From the NCBI GenBank assembly GCA_017649635.1, contig JAGCGM010000060.1, positions 1 to 37,634 on the forward strand: 37,634 bases of DNA. The letters run 5' to 3'. Shown here in pieces: positions 24,355 to 32,712 of the stretch. Position 1 is the first letter of the stretch, and each line of letters begins with the position of its first letter. The DNA is from Paludibacteraceae bacterium (GTDB taxonomy: Bacteria > Bacteroidota > Bacteroidia > Bacteroidales > Paludibacteraceae). The translations under genes were made by a program, and so were the position numbers. Under the pieces are notes generated by a model. It did no database searches, was not told where the DNA came from, and saw nothing but the letters and a program-made list of their open reading frames with translations.

Positions 24355-26169
24355 ATGAATTTGATACAATTATTCAAAAGCATCAAACCGTTTGTGATGC
24401 CCTACAAGTGGTTAGTTTTAGCAACCTTAACACTGACACTCATAGGGTCCTTCATGGCGCAGGTCAACGCAATTGTCCTGGACTGGACGGTGGACTCCAT
24501 CAACGACCACATCCAAGCGGGCGGGAAATGGGGCAAGGAAGCGATCGAAATCGTCTCCTTCATCGCCATTGTCCTTTTGGGCAAGGAGGCCCTCTCCGCC
24601 ATCATCACCTTCGCCCAAAGATATTTCGGAGAAAAGATGCGAATATTCGTATCCAAGGACTTGGCGCAAGCCGTCATCGAGAAAGTCCTCACCTTCAGGG
24701 TGGCGTTCTTCTCGGCCAACGACAACGAGGCGGGCAAGCTACAGACACGTATCGACCAAGGAGTGAGCAGTCTATCCAGGACTGTGCAGAACTTCTTCAT
24801 AGACCTGTTGCCGCTCTTCACCAGCGCCATTCTAGCATTGATCCTCATGTTCAAAGCCAACGTGTGGGTCGGACTCACCGCCCTATGCATCGTGCCGATC
24901 TACTTCTACATCACCTACCGCCAAGCGGTGAAACTGAAGGGGTGGCGACGCGACATGCGGCACTTCAGGGAGTTGAAGAGCCATGGCATCATGAACATCA
25001 TCGAATCCATCAATGTCATCAAATCCTTCAACAGAGAAAGAATCGAGGGAGACAAACAGCTCGACATCCAAAACCGGGTGACGAACAACCAGATGGAGAC
25101 ACGCAAGGTGAGCTTCTTCTTCGACGGATTGAAAAGCTTCATGCAACAGATAGGCACCGTGCTCATCATCATCCTCACCGCCTACTTGGTGTTGGACGAT
25201 TACCCGGGCATGAGCATCGGTAAGATCATGTACCACGTCATGCTCTTCAACAACGTGGCGGCGCCGATCAACCAGTTGCAACGCATCTTCGACGACATGA
25301 ACGACGCTCTCATCTACGCGGAAGGCTTCTTCGGCATCCTGGACTCCGACCAGGAAATCGAGCCGACAGGCACTTACAAGCCAGAGAAAGTGCATGGCAA
25401 TTTCGAAATCTCCGGAGTGGACTTCACCTACCCGAACGGGACGAAGGCGCTGCATAACATCAACATGAAGATCGAGAGCGGGAAGATAACCGCCTTCGTC
25501 GGGCTCTCCGGTGCGGGCAAGAGCACGATCGTCAACCTCCTCGACAAATTCTACGAGCCAGACTGCGGAAGCATCAAGCTGGATGGCGTAGACCTGAAGG
25601 AGTATGACACGAAATTCCTGAGAGACAACATCGGTCTGGTGCTGCAGAAGAACCATATCTTCGACGGAACCATCGCCGAGAACATACTATACGGCAACCC
25701 GAACGCCAGCATAGATGAGGTGTACGAAGCGGCCAAGAAGGCTTACCTCTACGACCAGGTGATGGCGCTCCCGGACAAGTTCGACAGCAAGGCGACCCTC
25801 CTCTCCGGAGGCCAGCAACAACGCATCGCCATCGCGCGTATGTTCCTGAAGAATCCGCCCATCATCTTCCTGGATGAGCCGACGGCCAGCCTGGACGCCA
25901 TCGCGACGGAGCAGATCAAGAACAGCATCGACGCCATCAAGAAAAACAGAACGGTCATCATCATATCGCACAGCATTTCCCAAATCATCGACAGCGACAC
26001 GATTTATGCGCTGCAGAACGGACGTGTGGAGCAGGGAGGTGACCCGGACGAGGTGTACAAACAGGGCGGTATCTACAAAGACATCGTGGATGCCTCCGCG
26101 CGTAGCCTGAACATCGAGAAAATAGCCAAGGCAATTGAGGGGGACAACAAAAAGGAAACATCATTATAA
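24355..26169 (+). CDS. ABC exporter, fused membrane and ATPase domains (MsbA/lipid-flippase type)
   Basis: 604 residues. Six membrane helices fill about 15-320. The nucleotide-binding domain carries Walker A GLSGAGKST (383-391), Q-loop QKNH, signature LSGGQ (483-487), Walker B IIFLDE (503-508) and H-loop His539. All catalytic residues are present, so it is a complete half-transporter that would work as a homodimer. Substrate is unknown; homologues export lipids, drugs or peptides. No peptidase C39 domain is present. It is the first gene of a likely three-gene operon with a 118-residue protein and a Nudix-type regulator. If the upstream promoter is right the mRNA is nearly leaderless; initiation at Met15 (24397) is the alternative. 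Confidence 0.93.
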   Translation: MNLIQLFKSIKPFVMPYKWLVLATLTLTLIGSFMAQVNAIVLDWTVDSINDHIQAGGKWGKEAIEIVSFIAIVLLGKEALSAIITFAQRYFGEKMRIFVSKDLAQAVIEKVLTFRVAFFSANDNEAGKLQTRIDQGVSSLSRTVQNFFIDLLPLFTSAILALILMFKANVWVGLTALCIVPIYFYITYRQAVKLKGWRRDMRHFRELKSHGIMNIIESINVIKSFNRERIEGDKQLDIQNRVTNNQMETRKVSFFFDGLKSFMQQIGTVLIIILTAYLVLDDYPGMSIGKIMYHVMLFNNVAAPINQLQRIFDDMNDALIYAEGFFGILDSDQEIEPTGTYKPEKVHGNFEISGVDFTYPNGTKALHNINMKIESGKITAFVGLSGAGKSTIVNLLDKFYEPDCGSIKLDGVDLKEYDTKFLRDNIGLVLQKNHIFDGTIAENILYGNPNASIDEVYEAAKKAYLYDQVMALPDKFDSKATLLSGGQQQRIAIARMFLKNPPIIFLDEPTASLDAIATEQIKNSIDAIKKNRTVIIISHSISQIIDSDTIYALQNGRVEQGGDPDEVYKQGGIYKDIVDASARSLNIEKIAKAIEGDNKKETSL

Positions 26170-26180
26170 CAGGCATTATT

Positions 26181-26537
26181 ATGATAGACACTAAAGAACT
26201 TCGAATCGGAAACGTCATTTACCTGAACGGCAAGAAAACAGCGGTCAGTTCGGATGACATCGCCTTCTTGGCGAAATGCCAACTCCTAGGCATCAACTGC
26301 GAGGCGACTCCCGTCAGAGTGACGGAGGAGACGCTCAAAACATTAGGGTTCGCTTACGAGTTCGAAAACGTTTCCAACAGAGTCTACTCCAAAGAAGGAA
26401 TAAATCTACAAATCCACTCGTCGGAGGGCATCTGCCTCTACATCAAGGGGGAGAAGCTCGGGAAGAGTTTCTTCTATGTGCATCAGCTTCAGAACTTATG
26501 GTTCAGCCTATTAGGGAAAGAAATAACCAATCTATAA
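26181..26537 (+). CDS. Small conserved protein with ELRIGN and VHQLQNL motifs
   Basis: 118 residues, soluble, no signal peptide. The opening KELRIGNVIYLNGK and the closing FFYVHQLQNLWFSLLGKEI are recognisable as ends of a small family found in Bacteroidota chromosomes and prophages (ELRIGN ... VHxLQNLxxALTGxEL), usually with a middle P[VI]xLTEExLxxLGF segment, here PVRVTEETLKTLGFAYEF. I know of no assigned function. It starts 11 bp after the ABC exporter and ends 19 bp before the Nudix gene, so it is probably cotranscribed with both. Confidence 0.8.
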   Translation: MIDTKELRIGNVIYLNGKKTAVSSDDIAFLAKCQLLGINCEATPVRVTEETLKTLGFAYEFENVSNRVYSKEGINLQIHSSEGICLYIKGEKLGKSFFYVHQLQNLWFSLLGKEITNL

Positions 26538-26556
26538 CAATAAAATACGATATAAA

Positions 26557-27315
26557 ATGCAAGGAAAAAAAGAAAAAACAGTTGTGAATAACACGACGGA
26601 GAATGAAGCGGAGGAGACGCTAAACTATTGCTATAAACATCCTCACCCTTCAGTGACGACAGACTGCGTGATTTTCTGTTTTGACAAAAAAGACTTGAAC
26701 GTCCTTCTTATCAAAAGGGGTGTGGAGCCATTCAAGGACGCATGGGCATTCCCTGGTGGTTTTCTACGCATGAACGAATCCGCTGAAGAGTGTGCACTAA
26801 GAGAGCTCAAGGAGGAGACTAACCTCACCCCAGGACACATTGAACAATTCTACACCTTCACGGATGTGGACAGGGACCCAAGGGAACGCGTGATCACAAT
26901 CGCCTACTTCGCATTGATCAAGAAGTCTGAAGTGACAGGCGGAGATGACGCCTCCGACGCCCAATGGTTCAAGGTGAAAGACCTCCCGCAATTGGCGTTC
27001 GACCACGACTACATCTTCAGGAAGGCATTGATCGCCCTGAAACAAAAAATCCATTTCGAGCCTATCGGATTCGATCTGTTGGAGGAGGAATTCTCCATAC
27101 CGGAGCTTCAACGCCTCTACGAGGGCATCCTCAACGCCCATTTCGACCGAAGGAACTTCCAAAAGAAGATGCTCCAGTTGGGTCTATTGGAGGAGTCCAA
27201 GAACAACGTGAAGAAAAAGAACAAGAAGGGAAGATCCAAGAACAAGAAGTGGAGATTCATCCTGCAGAAATACGAAGAGATGAAGACTAACCACCAATTC
27301 CGTCTCGAGTTCTAA
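26557..27315 (+). CDS. NrtR-like Nudix-domain transcriptional regulator
   Basis: 252 residues. A Nudix domain covers about 33-165 with the box GFLRMNESAEECALRELKEE (about 68-87), in which the Nudix glutamates are retained. It is followed by DVDRDPRERVITIAYFALI, the signature stretch of NrtR-type Nudix proteins. A winged helix lies at about 175-240 (FSIPELQRLYEGILNAHFDR, NFQKKMLQLGLLEE, then a strongly basic wing). NrtR proteins sense ADP-ribose and control NAD or pentose genes. No NAD-biosynthesis gene is adjacent here; the neighbours are an ABC exporter and a small protein. Because the Nudix box is intact it could also be an active ADP-ribose pyrophosphatase. Confidence 0.88.
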   Translation: MQGKKEKTVVNNTTENEAEETLNYCYKHPHPSVTTDCVIFCFDKKDLNVLLIKRGVEPFKDAWAFPGGFLRMNESAEECALRELKEETNLTPGHIEQFYTFTDVDRDPRERVITIAYFALIKKSEVTGGDDASDAQWFKVKDLPQLAFDHDYIFRKALIALKQKIHFEPIGFDLLEEEFSIPELQRLYEGILNAHFDRRNFQKKMLQLGLLEESKNNVKKKNKKGRSKNKKWRFILQKYEEMKTNHQFRLEF

Positions 27316-27356
27316 CGGATTCTTTAAGAATTAATTAAATATCTCACATAAAAGAC

Positions 27357-27366
27357 TAACTTCGCG
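27357..27366 (+). promoter_or_regulatory. Putative -7 element of the NlpC/P60-like gene (TTCG variant)
   Basis: TAACTTCGCG lies 27 bp before the ATG and is identical in sequence and distance to the typA element. Confidence 0.5.
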
Positions 27367-27393
27367 CAAGTTTAGTAACCTAAATAGAAAGAG

Positions 27394-28047
27394 ATGAAAT
27401 ACAAAGTATTACTTGCTGTGGCCCTATTGGCCAGCACATCCGTCTTCGCAGGCACGCGGGCAGACATAGTGAACGCTCCATGCACCACGATAGATGCCAT
27501 GATGGCCATCGTGTTGCGCCAACAACAGAAACCTTTCGCACCAGGTGCGAGCGGAAACGACGCATTCGACAACCCTGGATTGGTCAGCTTCGCTTACCGT
27601 CAATTGGGACTCGACATTCCCGCAGACCTGACCGCCATCAGCACACAAGGTCGGAAGATCACCGTGCCTAAGAAGATGAGAAGAGGAGACGTGGTCTTCT
27701 TCTCCAACTCATTGAACCCGAAAGAGGTTTACCACGTGGGTATCGTGCAACACATCAACGAGGACGGCACATTCAACTTCGTCTGCGTTTTCCCAGACAG
27801 GGGTGTCCTCATCGCCAGCAGCACCGACCCTGGCTTCAACGGCAACTTCATGTATGCGACGCGCATCACATCCGATGAGCAAATCAAGGAGATCCGCTCA
27901 GATTACCAAAGAGATTTGGCTGCCATCGAAAAGGCTAAGGCGGATTTGGAAAAGGCCAAACAAGCTGTCATCAACGCTGAGAACAGAGTGCACGATTTGG
28001 AGAACGAATTCGCTAAAAACAACACTGCTCCGCTGAAGATGAAATAA
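27394..28047 (+). CDS. Exported NlpC/P60-fold protein lacking the catalytic cysteine
   Basis: 217 residues. Signal peptide at about 1-19 (ends SVFA). Residues about 30-165 follow the NlpC/P60 peptidoglycan endopeptidase pattern: FDNPGLVSFAYRQLGLDIP where active enzymes have FDCSGLV, then RRGDVVFFSN and YHVGIVQHI with the usual histidine, then ASSTDPGFNGNFMYATRI. The nucleophilic Cys is replaced by Asn and the next Ser by Pro. The third catalytic position, usually His in a FIHA-type motif, reads FVCV. The DNA at 27567-27581 supports this reading without a frameshift. A C-terminal coiled coil (about 168-208) follows. The protein is probably a non-catalytic wall-binding or partner-regulating homologue. 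Confidence 0.8.
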   Translation: MKYKVLLAVALLASTSVFAGTRADIVNAPCTTIDAMMAIVLRQQQKPFAPGASGNDAFDNPGLVSFAYRQLGLDIPADLTAISTQGRKITVPKKMRRGDVVFFSNSLNPKEVYHVGIVQHINEDGTFNFVCVFPDRGVLIASSTDPGFNGNFMYATRITSDEQIKEIRSDYQRDLAAIEKAKADLEKAKQAVINAENRVHDLENEFAKNNTAPLKMK

Positions 28048-28066
28048 GGCCAAGCACGTGAATAAC

Positions 28067-28102
28067 AAAAAAGAGGAACCTGTGGAAGATTCCTCTTTTT
28101 TT
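28067..28102. terminator. Bidirectional intrinsic terminator
   Basis: Stem AAAGAGGAA (28070-28078) / TTCCTCTTT (28090-28098) with an 11-nt loop, an A-run before and a T-run after. It separates the NlpC/P60-like gene from the converging activase gene. Confidence 0.92.
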
Positions 28103-28130
28103 ATGGGTCATTGGCACGAATCCAAACTCA

Positions 28131-31100
28131 TCACTTGACATGCTTCGCTGCCCGCGCGATGAAGTGGAGACGGTTCAACACATTCACCTCGCTCACACCT
28201 CCGTCAAAGTCCAGGAACAGAAGGTTCATGTCCGGATAGATATCCTTCACCTTCTTCTCTATACCCTTGGAAATGACGTGGTTGGCGATACATCCAAAAG
28301 GCTGTAAACTGATGGCGGCATTGATGCCATGCTCAGCGAATGATGCAAATTCAGCAGGAATCAACCACCCTTCGCCAAATTGGGCGGCCAAACTGGTGAT
28401 CTTTTCCGCACGTTTCGCCTCATCGTGAATGTTCACGATCTTCTCATAATAACGGAAAGCGGAAGCCGCCTTGTCTATCTTCTTCGCCACGTGGTTCAAA
28501 TACTTCTCTCCTAGGCTGGAAAGCAACCTGACCACGAACTTACGTTTCTTCTCCAGATAATGCGCCTCGTTGAACTTGGCGTTCGGGAAATACTGCACGA
28601 AGAACTCGTTCAGAGAAGGAATCACAGGCTCGATGCCCTCCTTCACCAACCAATCCACAACGTGCTGGTGTCCGAAGGAATTATATTTGATGAAAATCTC
28701 TCCCACGATACCGACACGAGGCACATCCTTCGTCTCCGTTATCTCCTCGAACTTCTTCGCGGCCTCGGAAAGATAGCTGACCATCAACTTAGACTTCTTC
28801 TGACGGACCGCCTCAACGCCCAAAGCGATGTACTTGTCCAGGATCTGACGGGCGGCACCCGGCACCTTCTCCCTGACCACAGCCGAGTAATACATCTTGG
28901 ACATCGCATCGGAGAAGTAGAGGAGGTACATGGTTATCTTGATGATCTTCTTCACATTAGGCGTAAAACCGGACTGTTCATTGATCGTATCCATGATGGA
29001 GACGGAGATGACAGGGATATTCCCGTAACCCGCCGCCAAGAGGGCCTTCTTGATCAAGGCGATGTAGTTCGTCGCACGACACTGCCCTCCCGTCTGGGTG
29101 ATGGCGAAGACAATGTTATTCAAGTCATATTTGCCGGACTCCAAGGCCCGTATGCAATCTCCGACCACCAATGTGGCAGGGTAACAGATCTCGTTGTTCG
29201 CGTACTTCAAACCGTACTGAACCGAAGCCTCGTCACTCGGTGGCATGTTCTCGAACTCATAGCCCATCAGTTCGAACAAGGCTGGCACGAAAGGCGAATG
29301 GAAATCCGAGAAGAACGGCACGAGGATCTTCTTCCCCGCATCCTTCTTCAAGAACTCAGGCGTGCTTTGGAACGCATGGGCAACCGGCTCCGCCTCCTCG
29401 CTCTTGTACTTCAGCGACTCGATGAGCGAACGGATACGCAAGCGGAGCGACCCCGCATTGTTCACGTCGTCCACCTTCAGCAAGGTAACGTTCTTGCCGT
29501 AACGCTTCATCATATCGATGATCTCATCCACAATGAACGCATCAGGTCCGCAACCGAAGGAGGTCAGCTGCACATAGTGCACGTTCTCATTCGTTTGAGC
29601 AACCCATTTAGCCACTTTCATGATCCTATTCATGTAAGACCACTGCGGGATGATGTGGGAATCCTTCAGGTCAGAGTCCATGCCACGCACCAAGTCCTCC
29701 GTGACCACATCCACCCCGAACGAGGTGATGATCTCGGAAACCTTATGCTGCACGAGCGGATCGTTGTGATACGGTCTGCCTGCGAGGATAATCACCAAAC
29801 GGTTCTCCTCCCTCGCCTTCGCAAGCAGACTCACCGCCTTTTTGCGCACCGTCTCCGAGAAGGTGTCACGCGCCTTCAGCGCCTCGGCGAAGGCCGCCTC
29901 AAAACGTTTCTTCTCATATTTATCCTTGAGGATACTCTTCATGTAGGTTGCGCACGACTTCTTCAGCAAAGCGTCATCCTTGAAATTGATGACCGGCGAG
30001 TCGAGCGGAATATTAAAACGGGCCTCCACATTGATGGAGCTCTTCAGCACATCCGAATAGCCCGCCACCACAGGGCAGTTGTAGCTATTGTTGGAGTTAG
30101 GCTCCATGCGCTCGTAGATGACATACGGATAAAAGATACGGTCCACCTTCTTCTCCGCCAAATCGAACACATGACCGTGCAACAACTTGGCCGGGAAACA
30201 GATGTTGTCCGCCATCACCGTGTTCAACCCCTTCTCGTAGAGCGAGAAAGTGGAACGGGCGGAGGATTTGACAGCTATATTGCAACGCGTGAAGAGCGTA
30301 TACCAGAACGGGAAGTTCTCGTACATGTTCAGCGCACGCGGGATACCCATCGTGAAATAAGGCTTCTCCAACATGCCGGCCTTATCCTTCTTGAAGGCCA
30401 ACTCATTCTTGTAGAAACTCATGTTGAAGGCGGTCCTACCCTTCTCTCCCTTGTTGGTGTAGACTTTCTCGCACTTATTGCCTGAATAATAGACCTTGCC
30501 GTTGGCGAAGACATTCTTCAGGATCTGGCAATTATTCTCACACCCCACGCAACGGAGAGGCTCGGATGTATACTCTTTCAGGTCCACCAACTGTGCGAGA
30601 GCCACAGGCTCTGTTCCCGCACCGATCCGTTTCTTGGAGAAGAGGGCGGCACCATACGCACCCATCAACTCAGGATAGTTGGAGACGATGACCTCCTTAT
30701 CCACGGACAATTCGAAAGCGCGGACCACCGCCAGGTTCCGCATCGTACCGCCCTGCAGCACGATATGGTCACCCAAATCCTTCGTGTCCTTCAGTTTCAA
30801 TACTTTATAGAGGCAGTTCTTGATCACCGAATAGGCAAGACCAGCGGAGATATCGTCCAACGGTGAACCCTCACGCAGGCACTGTTTCACCTTAGAATTC
30901 ATGAAGACGGTGCAACGCGTACCCAAATCGCATGGATGTTGGCTCTCACAAGCCCTGCGGACGAAATCCGTGATCGGGCACTGCAACGACTGTGCGAAAC
31001 TATCGATGAAAGAGCCGCAACCGGACGAGCAAGCCTCGTTGATTTCCAAACGGTTGATGGCGCCCTTCTCCACGAAGATCGCCTTCATGTCCTGTCCGCC

Positions 31101-32387
31101 GATGTCCAAGATGAACGACACCTTAGGGTTCAGTTTATAGGCTGCCGTATAGTGGGCGATGGTCTCGACCATACCGAAGTTCAGTCCGAAAGCCGTCTTG
31201 ATCAGTTCCTCACCGTAACCCGTCGAGCAGCTACCCACCACCTTGAGGTCACGTCCACACTTCTGCGCCTCCTCCTGCAAGAGGGAGAGGCCCTCCTTCA
31301 CCGTCTCCAGCGGTCTACCGCCATTCTTCTTATAGAAGGTGAAGAAGATACGCTCCTGCTCATCCATCGCCACCACCTTCGTGGTCGTAGAGCCGGAGTC
31401 GATACCGATGTAACAATTGTCGGAGGCGATGTCAGCCATTGCCACCTTCTCGATCTTATTCTTTTCCTTGCCCTGTTTCCATGCCTCGAAAGCCTCCTTG
31501 CTCTCGAACAGAGGGGAGAGGGAAGAAGCCGGAACACCCGCATTCTTGCTCTTCGTCTGGAACAGGGTGATGAACTCGCTCAGTTTGCGCGCCTCAGCCT
31601 TTTCGTTCATGGAGAGGCTAGCGCCCCAAGCCGGCACCACGGAAGCGTGTTCAGTCAGGATGATATCCTCGGAAGCGAGTCCGAGACGCTCCTGCATGAT
31701 TTTCCGCAAAGCGGGGATATGGGCGAACGGGCCGCCACACAAGAAGACCTTAGGCAGGATATCGCACCCACGGGAGAGTGCGGAGACCACCTGCGTCGCC
31801 ACCGCGTTGAAAATAGAGGCGGCTATATTCTCGCGCCTCACATTGAGGGCGATAAGGTTCTGAATATCCGTTTTAGAGAAGACACCGCAACGGGAGGCGA
31901 TCGGATAGACCGAATCGGCGTTGAGCGCCATATCGCTCAGCTCACCCACCTCGACGCCCAAGATCACCGCCATCTGGTCGATGAAGGCGCCCGTACCGCC
32001 CGCACAGTTACCGTTCATACGGATGTCAGGCTGCATATTCTTGTTGAAGAAGATCATCTTACTATCCTCTCCTCCGATGTCCACCAACGTACGGGTATCA
32101 GGGTATCTCTTCTCAATCACTTGGGTCGCCGCGACAACCTCCTGAATGAAAGGCAAACCAAATCGTTCAGACAGCCCCATTCCGGCGGAGCCAGTCACTT
32201 GGATACGGACAGGCACATCCGACAAACTTTTCATCAAGGAAGACAATGAGGAAAGCAGAGTCCCCTGTATATCAGCGTGATGCCTAGCATAATCCGTGTA
32301 AACAATCTCACCGTTTCCATCCGTCACCACCACCTTCAAAGTGGTAGAACCGGCATCCAAGCCTATGTGATATATGTTATTTAACAT
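28131..32387 (-). CDS. Giant fused 2-hydroxyacyl-CoA dehydratase activase/dehydratase-like protein
   Basis: 1418 residues from the ATG at 32385-32387; an in-frame ATG at 32528 would add 47 residues and lies upstream of the -7-like element. It has two tandem BadF/BadG/HgdC ATPase modules. Module one (about 5-265) has GLDAGSTTLK, DIGGEDSK, NCAGGTGAF (C128) and RCGVF (C167). Module two (about 325-590) has GIDSGSTTTK, DIGGQDMK, EACSSGCGSF (C453, C457) and RCTVF (C492). These cysteines match the two [4Fe-4S] ligands known in HgdC. A DUF2229-type region (MGIPRALNMYENFPFW) and an HgdB-like C-terminal half follow. Activases drive one electron into a dehydratase at the cost of ATP. The fused form is common in Bacteroidota and clostridia and its true substrate is not established. 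Confidence 0.9.
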   Translation of the reverse strand: MLNNIYHIGLDAGSTTLKVVVTDGNGEIVYTDYARHHADIQGTLLSSLSSLMKSLSDVPVRIQVTGSAGMGLSERFGLPFIQEVVAATQVIEKRYPDTRTLVDIGGEDSKMIFFNKNMQPDIRMNGNCAGGTGAFIDQMAVILGVEVGELSDMALNADSVYPIASRCGVFSKTDIQNLIALNVRRENIAASIFNAVATQVVSALSRGCDILPKVFLCGGPFAHIPALRKIMQERLGLASEDIILTEHASVVPAWGASLSMNEKAEARKLSEFITLFQTKSKNAGVPASSLSPLFESKEAFEAWKQGKEKNKIEKVAMADIASDNCYIGIDSGSTTTKVVAMDEQERIFFTFYKKNGGRPLETVKEGLSLLQEEAQKCGRDLKVVGSCSTGYGEELIKTAFGLNFGMVETIAHYTAAYKLNPKVSFILDIGGQDMKAIFVEKGAINRLEINEACSSGCGSFIDSFAQSLQCPITDFVRRACESQHPCDLGTRCTVFMNSKVKQCLREGSPLDDISAGLAYSVIKNCLYKVLKLKDTKDLGDHIVLQGGTMRNLAVVRAFELSVDKEVIVSNYPELMGAYGAALFSKKRIGAGTEPVALAQLVDLKEYTSEPLRCVGCENNCQILKNVFANGKVYYSGNKCEKVYTNKGEKGRTAFNMSFYKNELAFKKDKAGMLEKPYFTMGIPRALNMYENFPFWYTLFTRCNIAVKSSARSTFSLYEKGLNTVMADNICFPAKLLHGHVFDLAEKKVDRIFYPYVIYERMEPNSNNSYNCPVVAGYSDVLKSSINVEARFNIPLDSPVINFKDDALLKKSCATYMKSILKDKYEKKRFEAAFAEALKARDTFSETVRKKAVSLLAKAREENRLVIILAGRPYHNDPLVQHKVSEIITSFGVDVVTEDLVRGMDSDLKDSHIIPQWSYMNRIMKVAKWVAQTNENVHYVQLTSFGCGPDAFIVDEIIDMMKRYGKNVTLLKVDDVNNAGSLRLRIRSLIESLKYKSEEAEPVAHAFQSTPEFLKKDAGKKILVPFFSDFHSPFVPALFELMGYEFENMPPSDEASVQYGLKYANNEICYPATLVVGDCIRALESGKYDLNNIVFAITQTGGQCRATNYIALIKKALLAAGYGNIPVISVSIMDTINEQSGFTPNVKKIIKITMYLLYFSDAMSKMYYSAVVREKVPGAARQILDKYIALGVEAVRQKKSKLMVSYLSEAAKKFEEITETKDVPRVGIVGEIFIKYNSFGHQHVVDWLVKEGIEPVIPSLNEFFVQYFPNAKFNEAHYLEKKRKFVVRLLSSLGEKYLNHVAKKIDKAASAFRYYEKIVNIHDEAKRAEKITSLAAQFGEGWLIPAEFASFAEHGINAAISLQPFGCIANHVISKGIEKKVKDIYPDMNLLFLDFDGGVSEVNVLNRLHFIARAAKHVK

Positions 32388-32404
32388 AAAATAAATCGAT
32401 TTAG

Positions 32405-32414
32405 CGCGAAAGTA
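32405..32414 (-). promoter_or_regulatory. Putative activase gene -7 element (TTCG variant)
   Basis: The minus strand reads TACTTTCGCG, 17 bp before the chosen start. It belongs to the TAnnTTCGCG group found at five genes in this window. Confidence 0.45.
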
Positions 32415-32600
32415 CGAAAACTTTTGCCTTAAAAAAATTATATACATACTCGTTTTGTCCCATTCGTCAATAAATGCAAAATTTTGGGGAACCATGGGGA
32501 AACGCAGCACCGCCAAGGGAATACACATGCCGCGGCACAGAATAAAAGATTAAAAAAAATCAAGAAATATACGCTATAAACAAAAAGCTGACAGAAAAAA

Positions 32601-32632
32601 TTTGTCGCAGAAATGAACAAGCACTAAATTTG
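32601..32632 (+). promoter_or_regulatory. Promoter of the T9SS-sorted unknown protein
   Basis: TTTG (32601-32604), a 20-bp spacer and TAAATTTG (32625-32632) match both Bacteroidetes boxes exactly. It is the best promoter in the window and implies a leader of about 100 nt. Confidence 0.75.
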
Positions 32633-32638
32633 GGGAAT

Positions 32639-32712
32639 CGTTCCGCACGAACGACCTCTCCGAAGTCGGGTAATGGGTTCTTCCGATGAGGAGGGAGAGT
32701 TTTTTAGAACCC
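32639..32712 (+). promoter_or_regulatory. Structured 5' leader with terminator-like hairpin and possible pseudoknot
   Basis: Three pairings are visible. CGTTC/GAACG (32639-32643 with 32649-32653) forms a 5' hairpin. CTCTCC/GGAGAG (32656-32661 with 32694-32699) with inner TCGG/CCGA (32666-32669 with 32683-32686) forms a longer hairpin directly followed by TTTTTT (32700-32705). GGGTTCT in its loop (32675-32681) is an exact complement of AGAACCC (32706-32712) just after the T-run. The pairing could make an H-type pseudoknot or an antiterminator. No known riboswitch class was recognised. Confidence 0.5.

Noticed and set aside
24355..26169. The ABC exporter as the missing ATPase of the efflux operon
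   Set aside because: Its ATPase is fused to its own six-helix membrane domain, and it lies in another operon more than 5 kb from the efflux genes.
28560..30485. A 641-codon open frame on the plus strand
   Set aside because: It is antisense to the activase gene, whose motifs are unambiguous. The translation is rich in Arg, His, Leu and Asp and has no recognisable domain, as expected of a shadow frame.
30936..32249. A 437-codon open frame on the plus strand
   Set aside because: Also antisense to the activase gene with the same shadow composition; no promoter or domain.
32388..32528. N-terminal extension of the activase from an ATG at 32528
   Set aside because: The extension has no family similarity, lies upstream of a -7-like element, and the ATG at 32387 begins directly before the first ATPase motif.
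32639..32712. A tRNA or known riboswitch in the leader
   Set aside because: No cloverleaf, no T-loop motif and no match to riboswitch consensus sequences I know; kept only as an unassigned structured leader.
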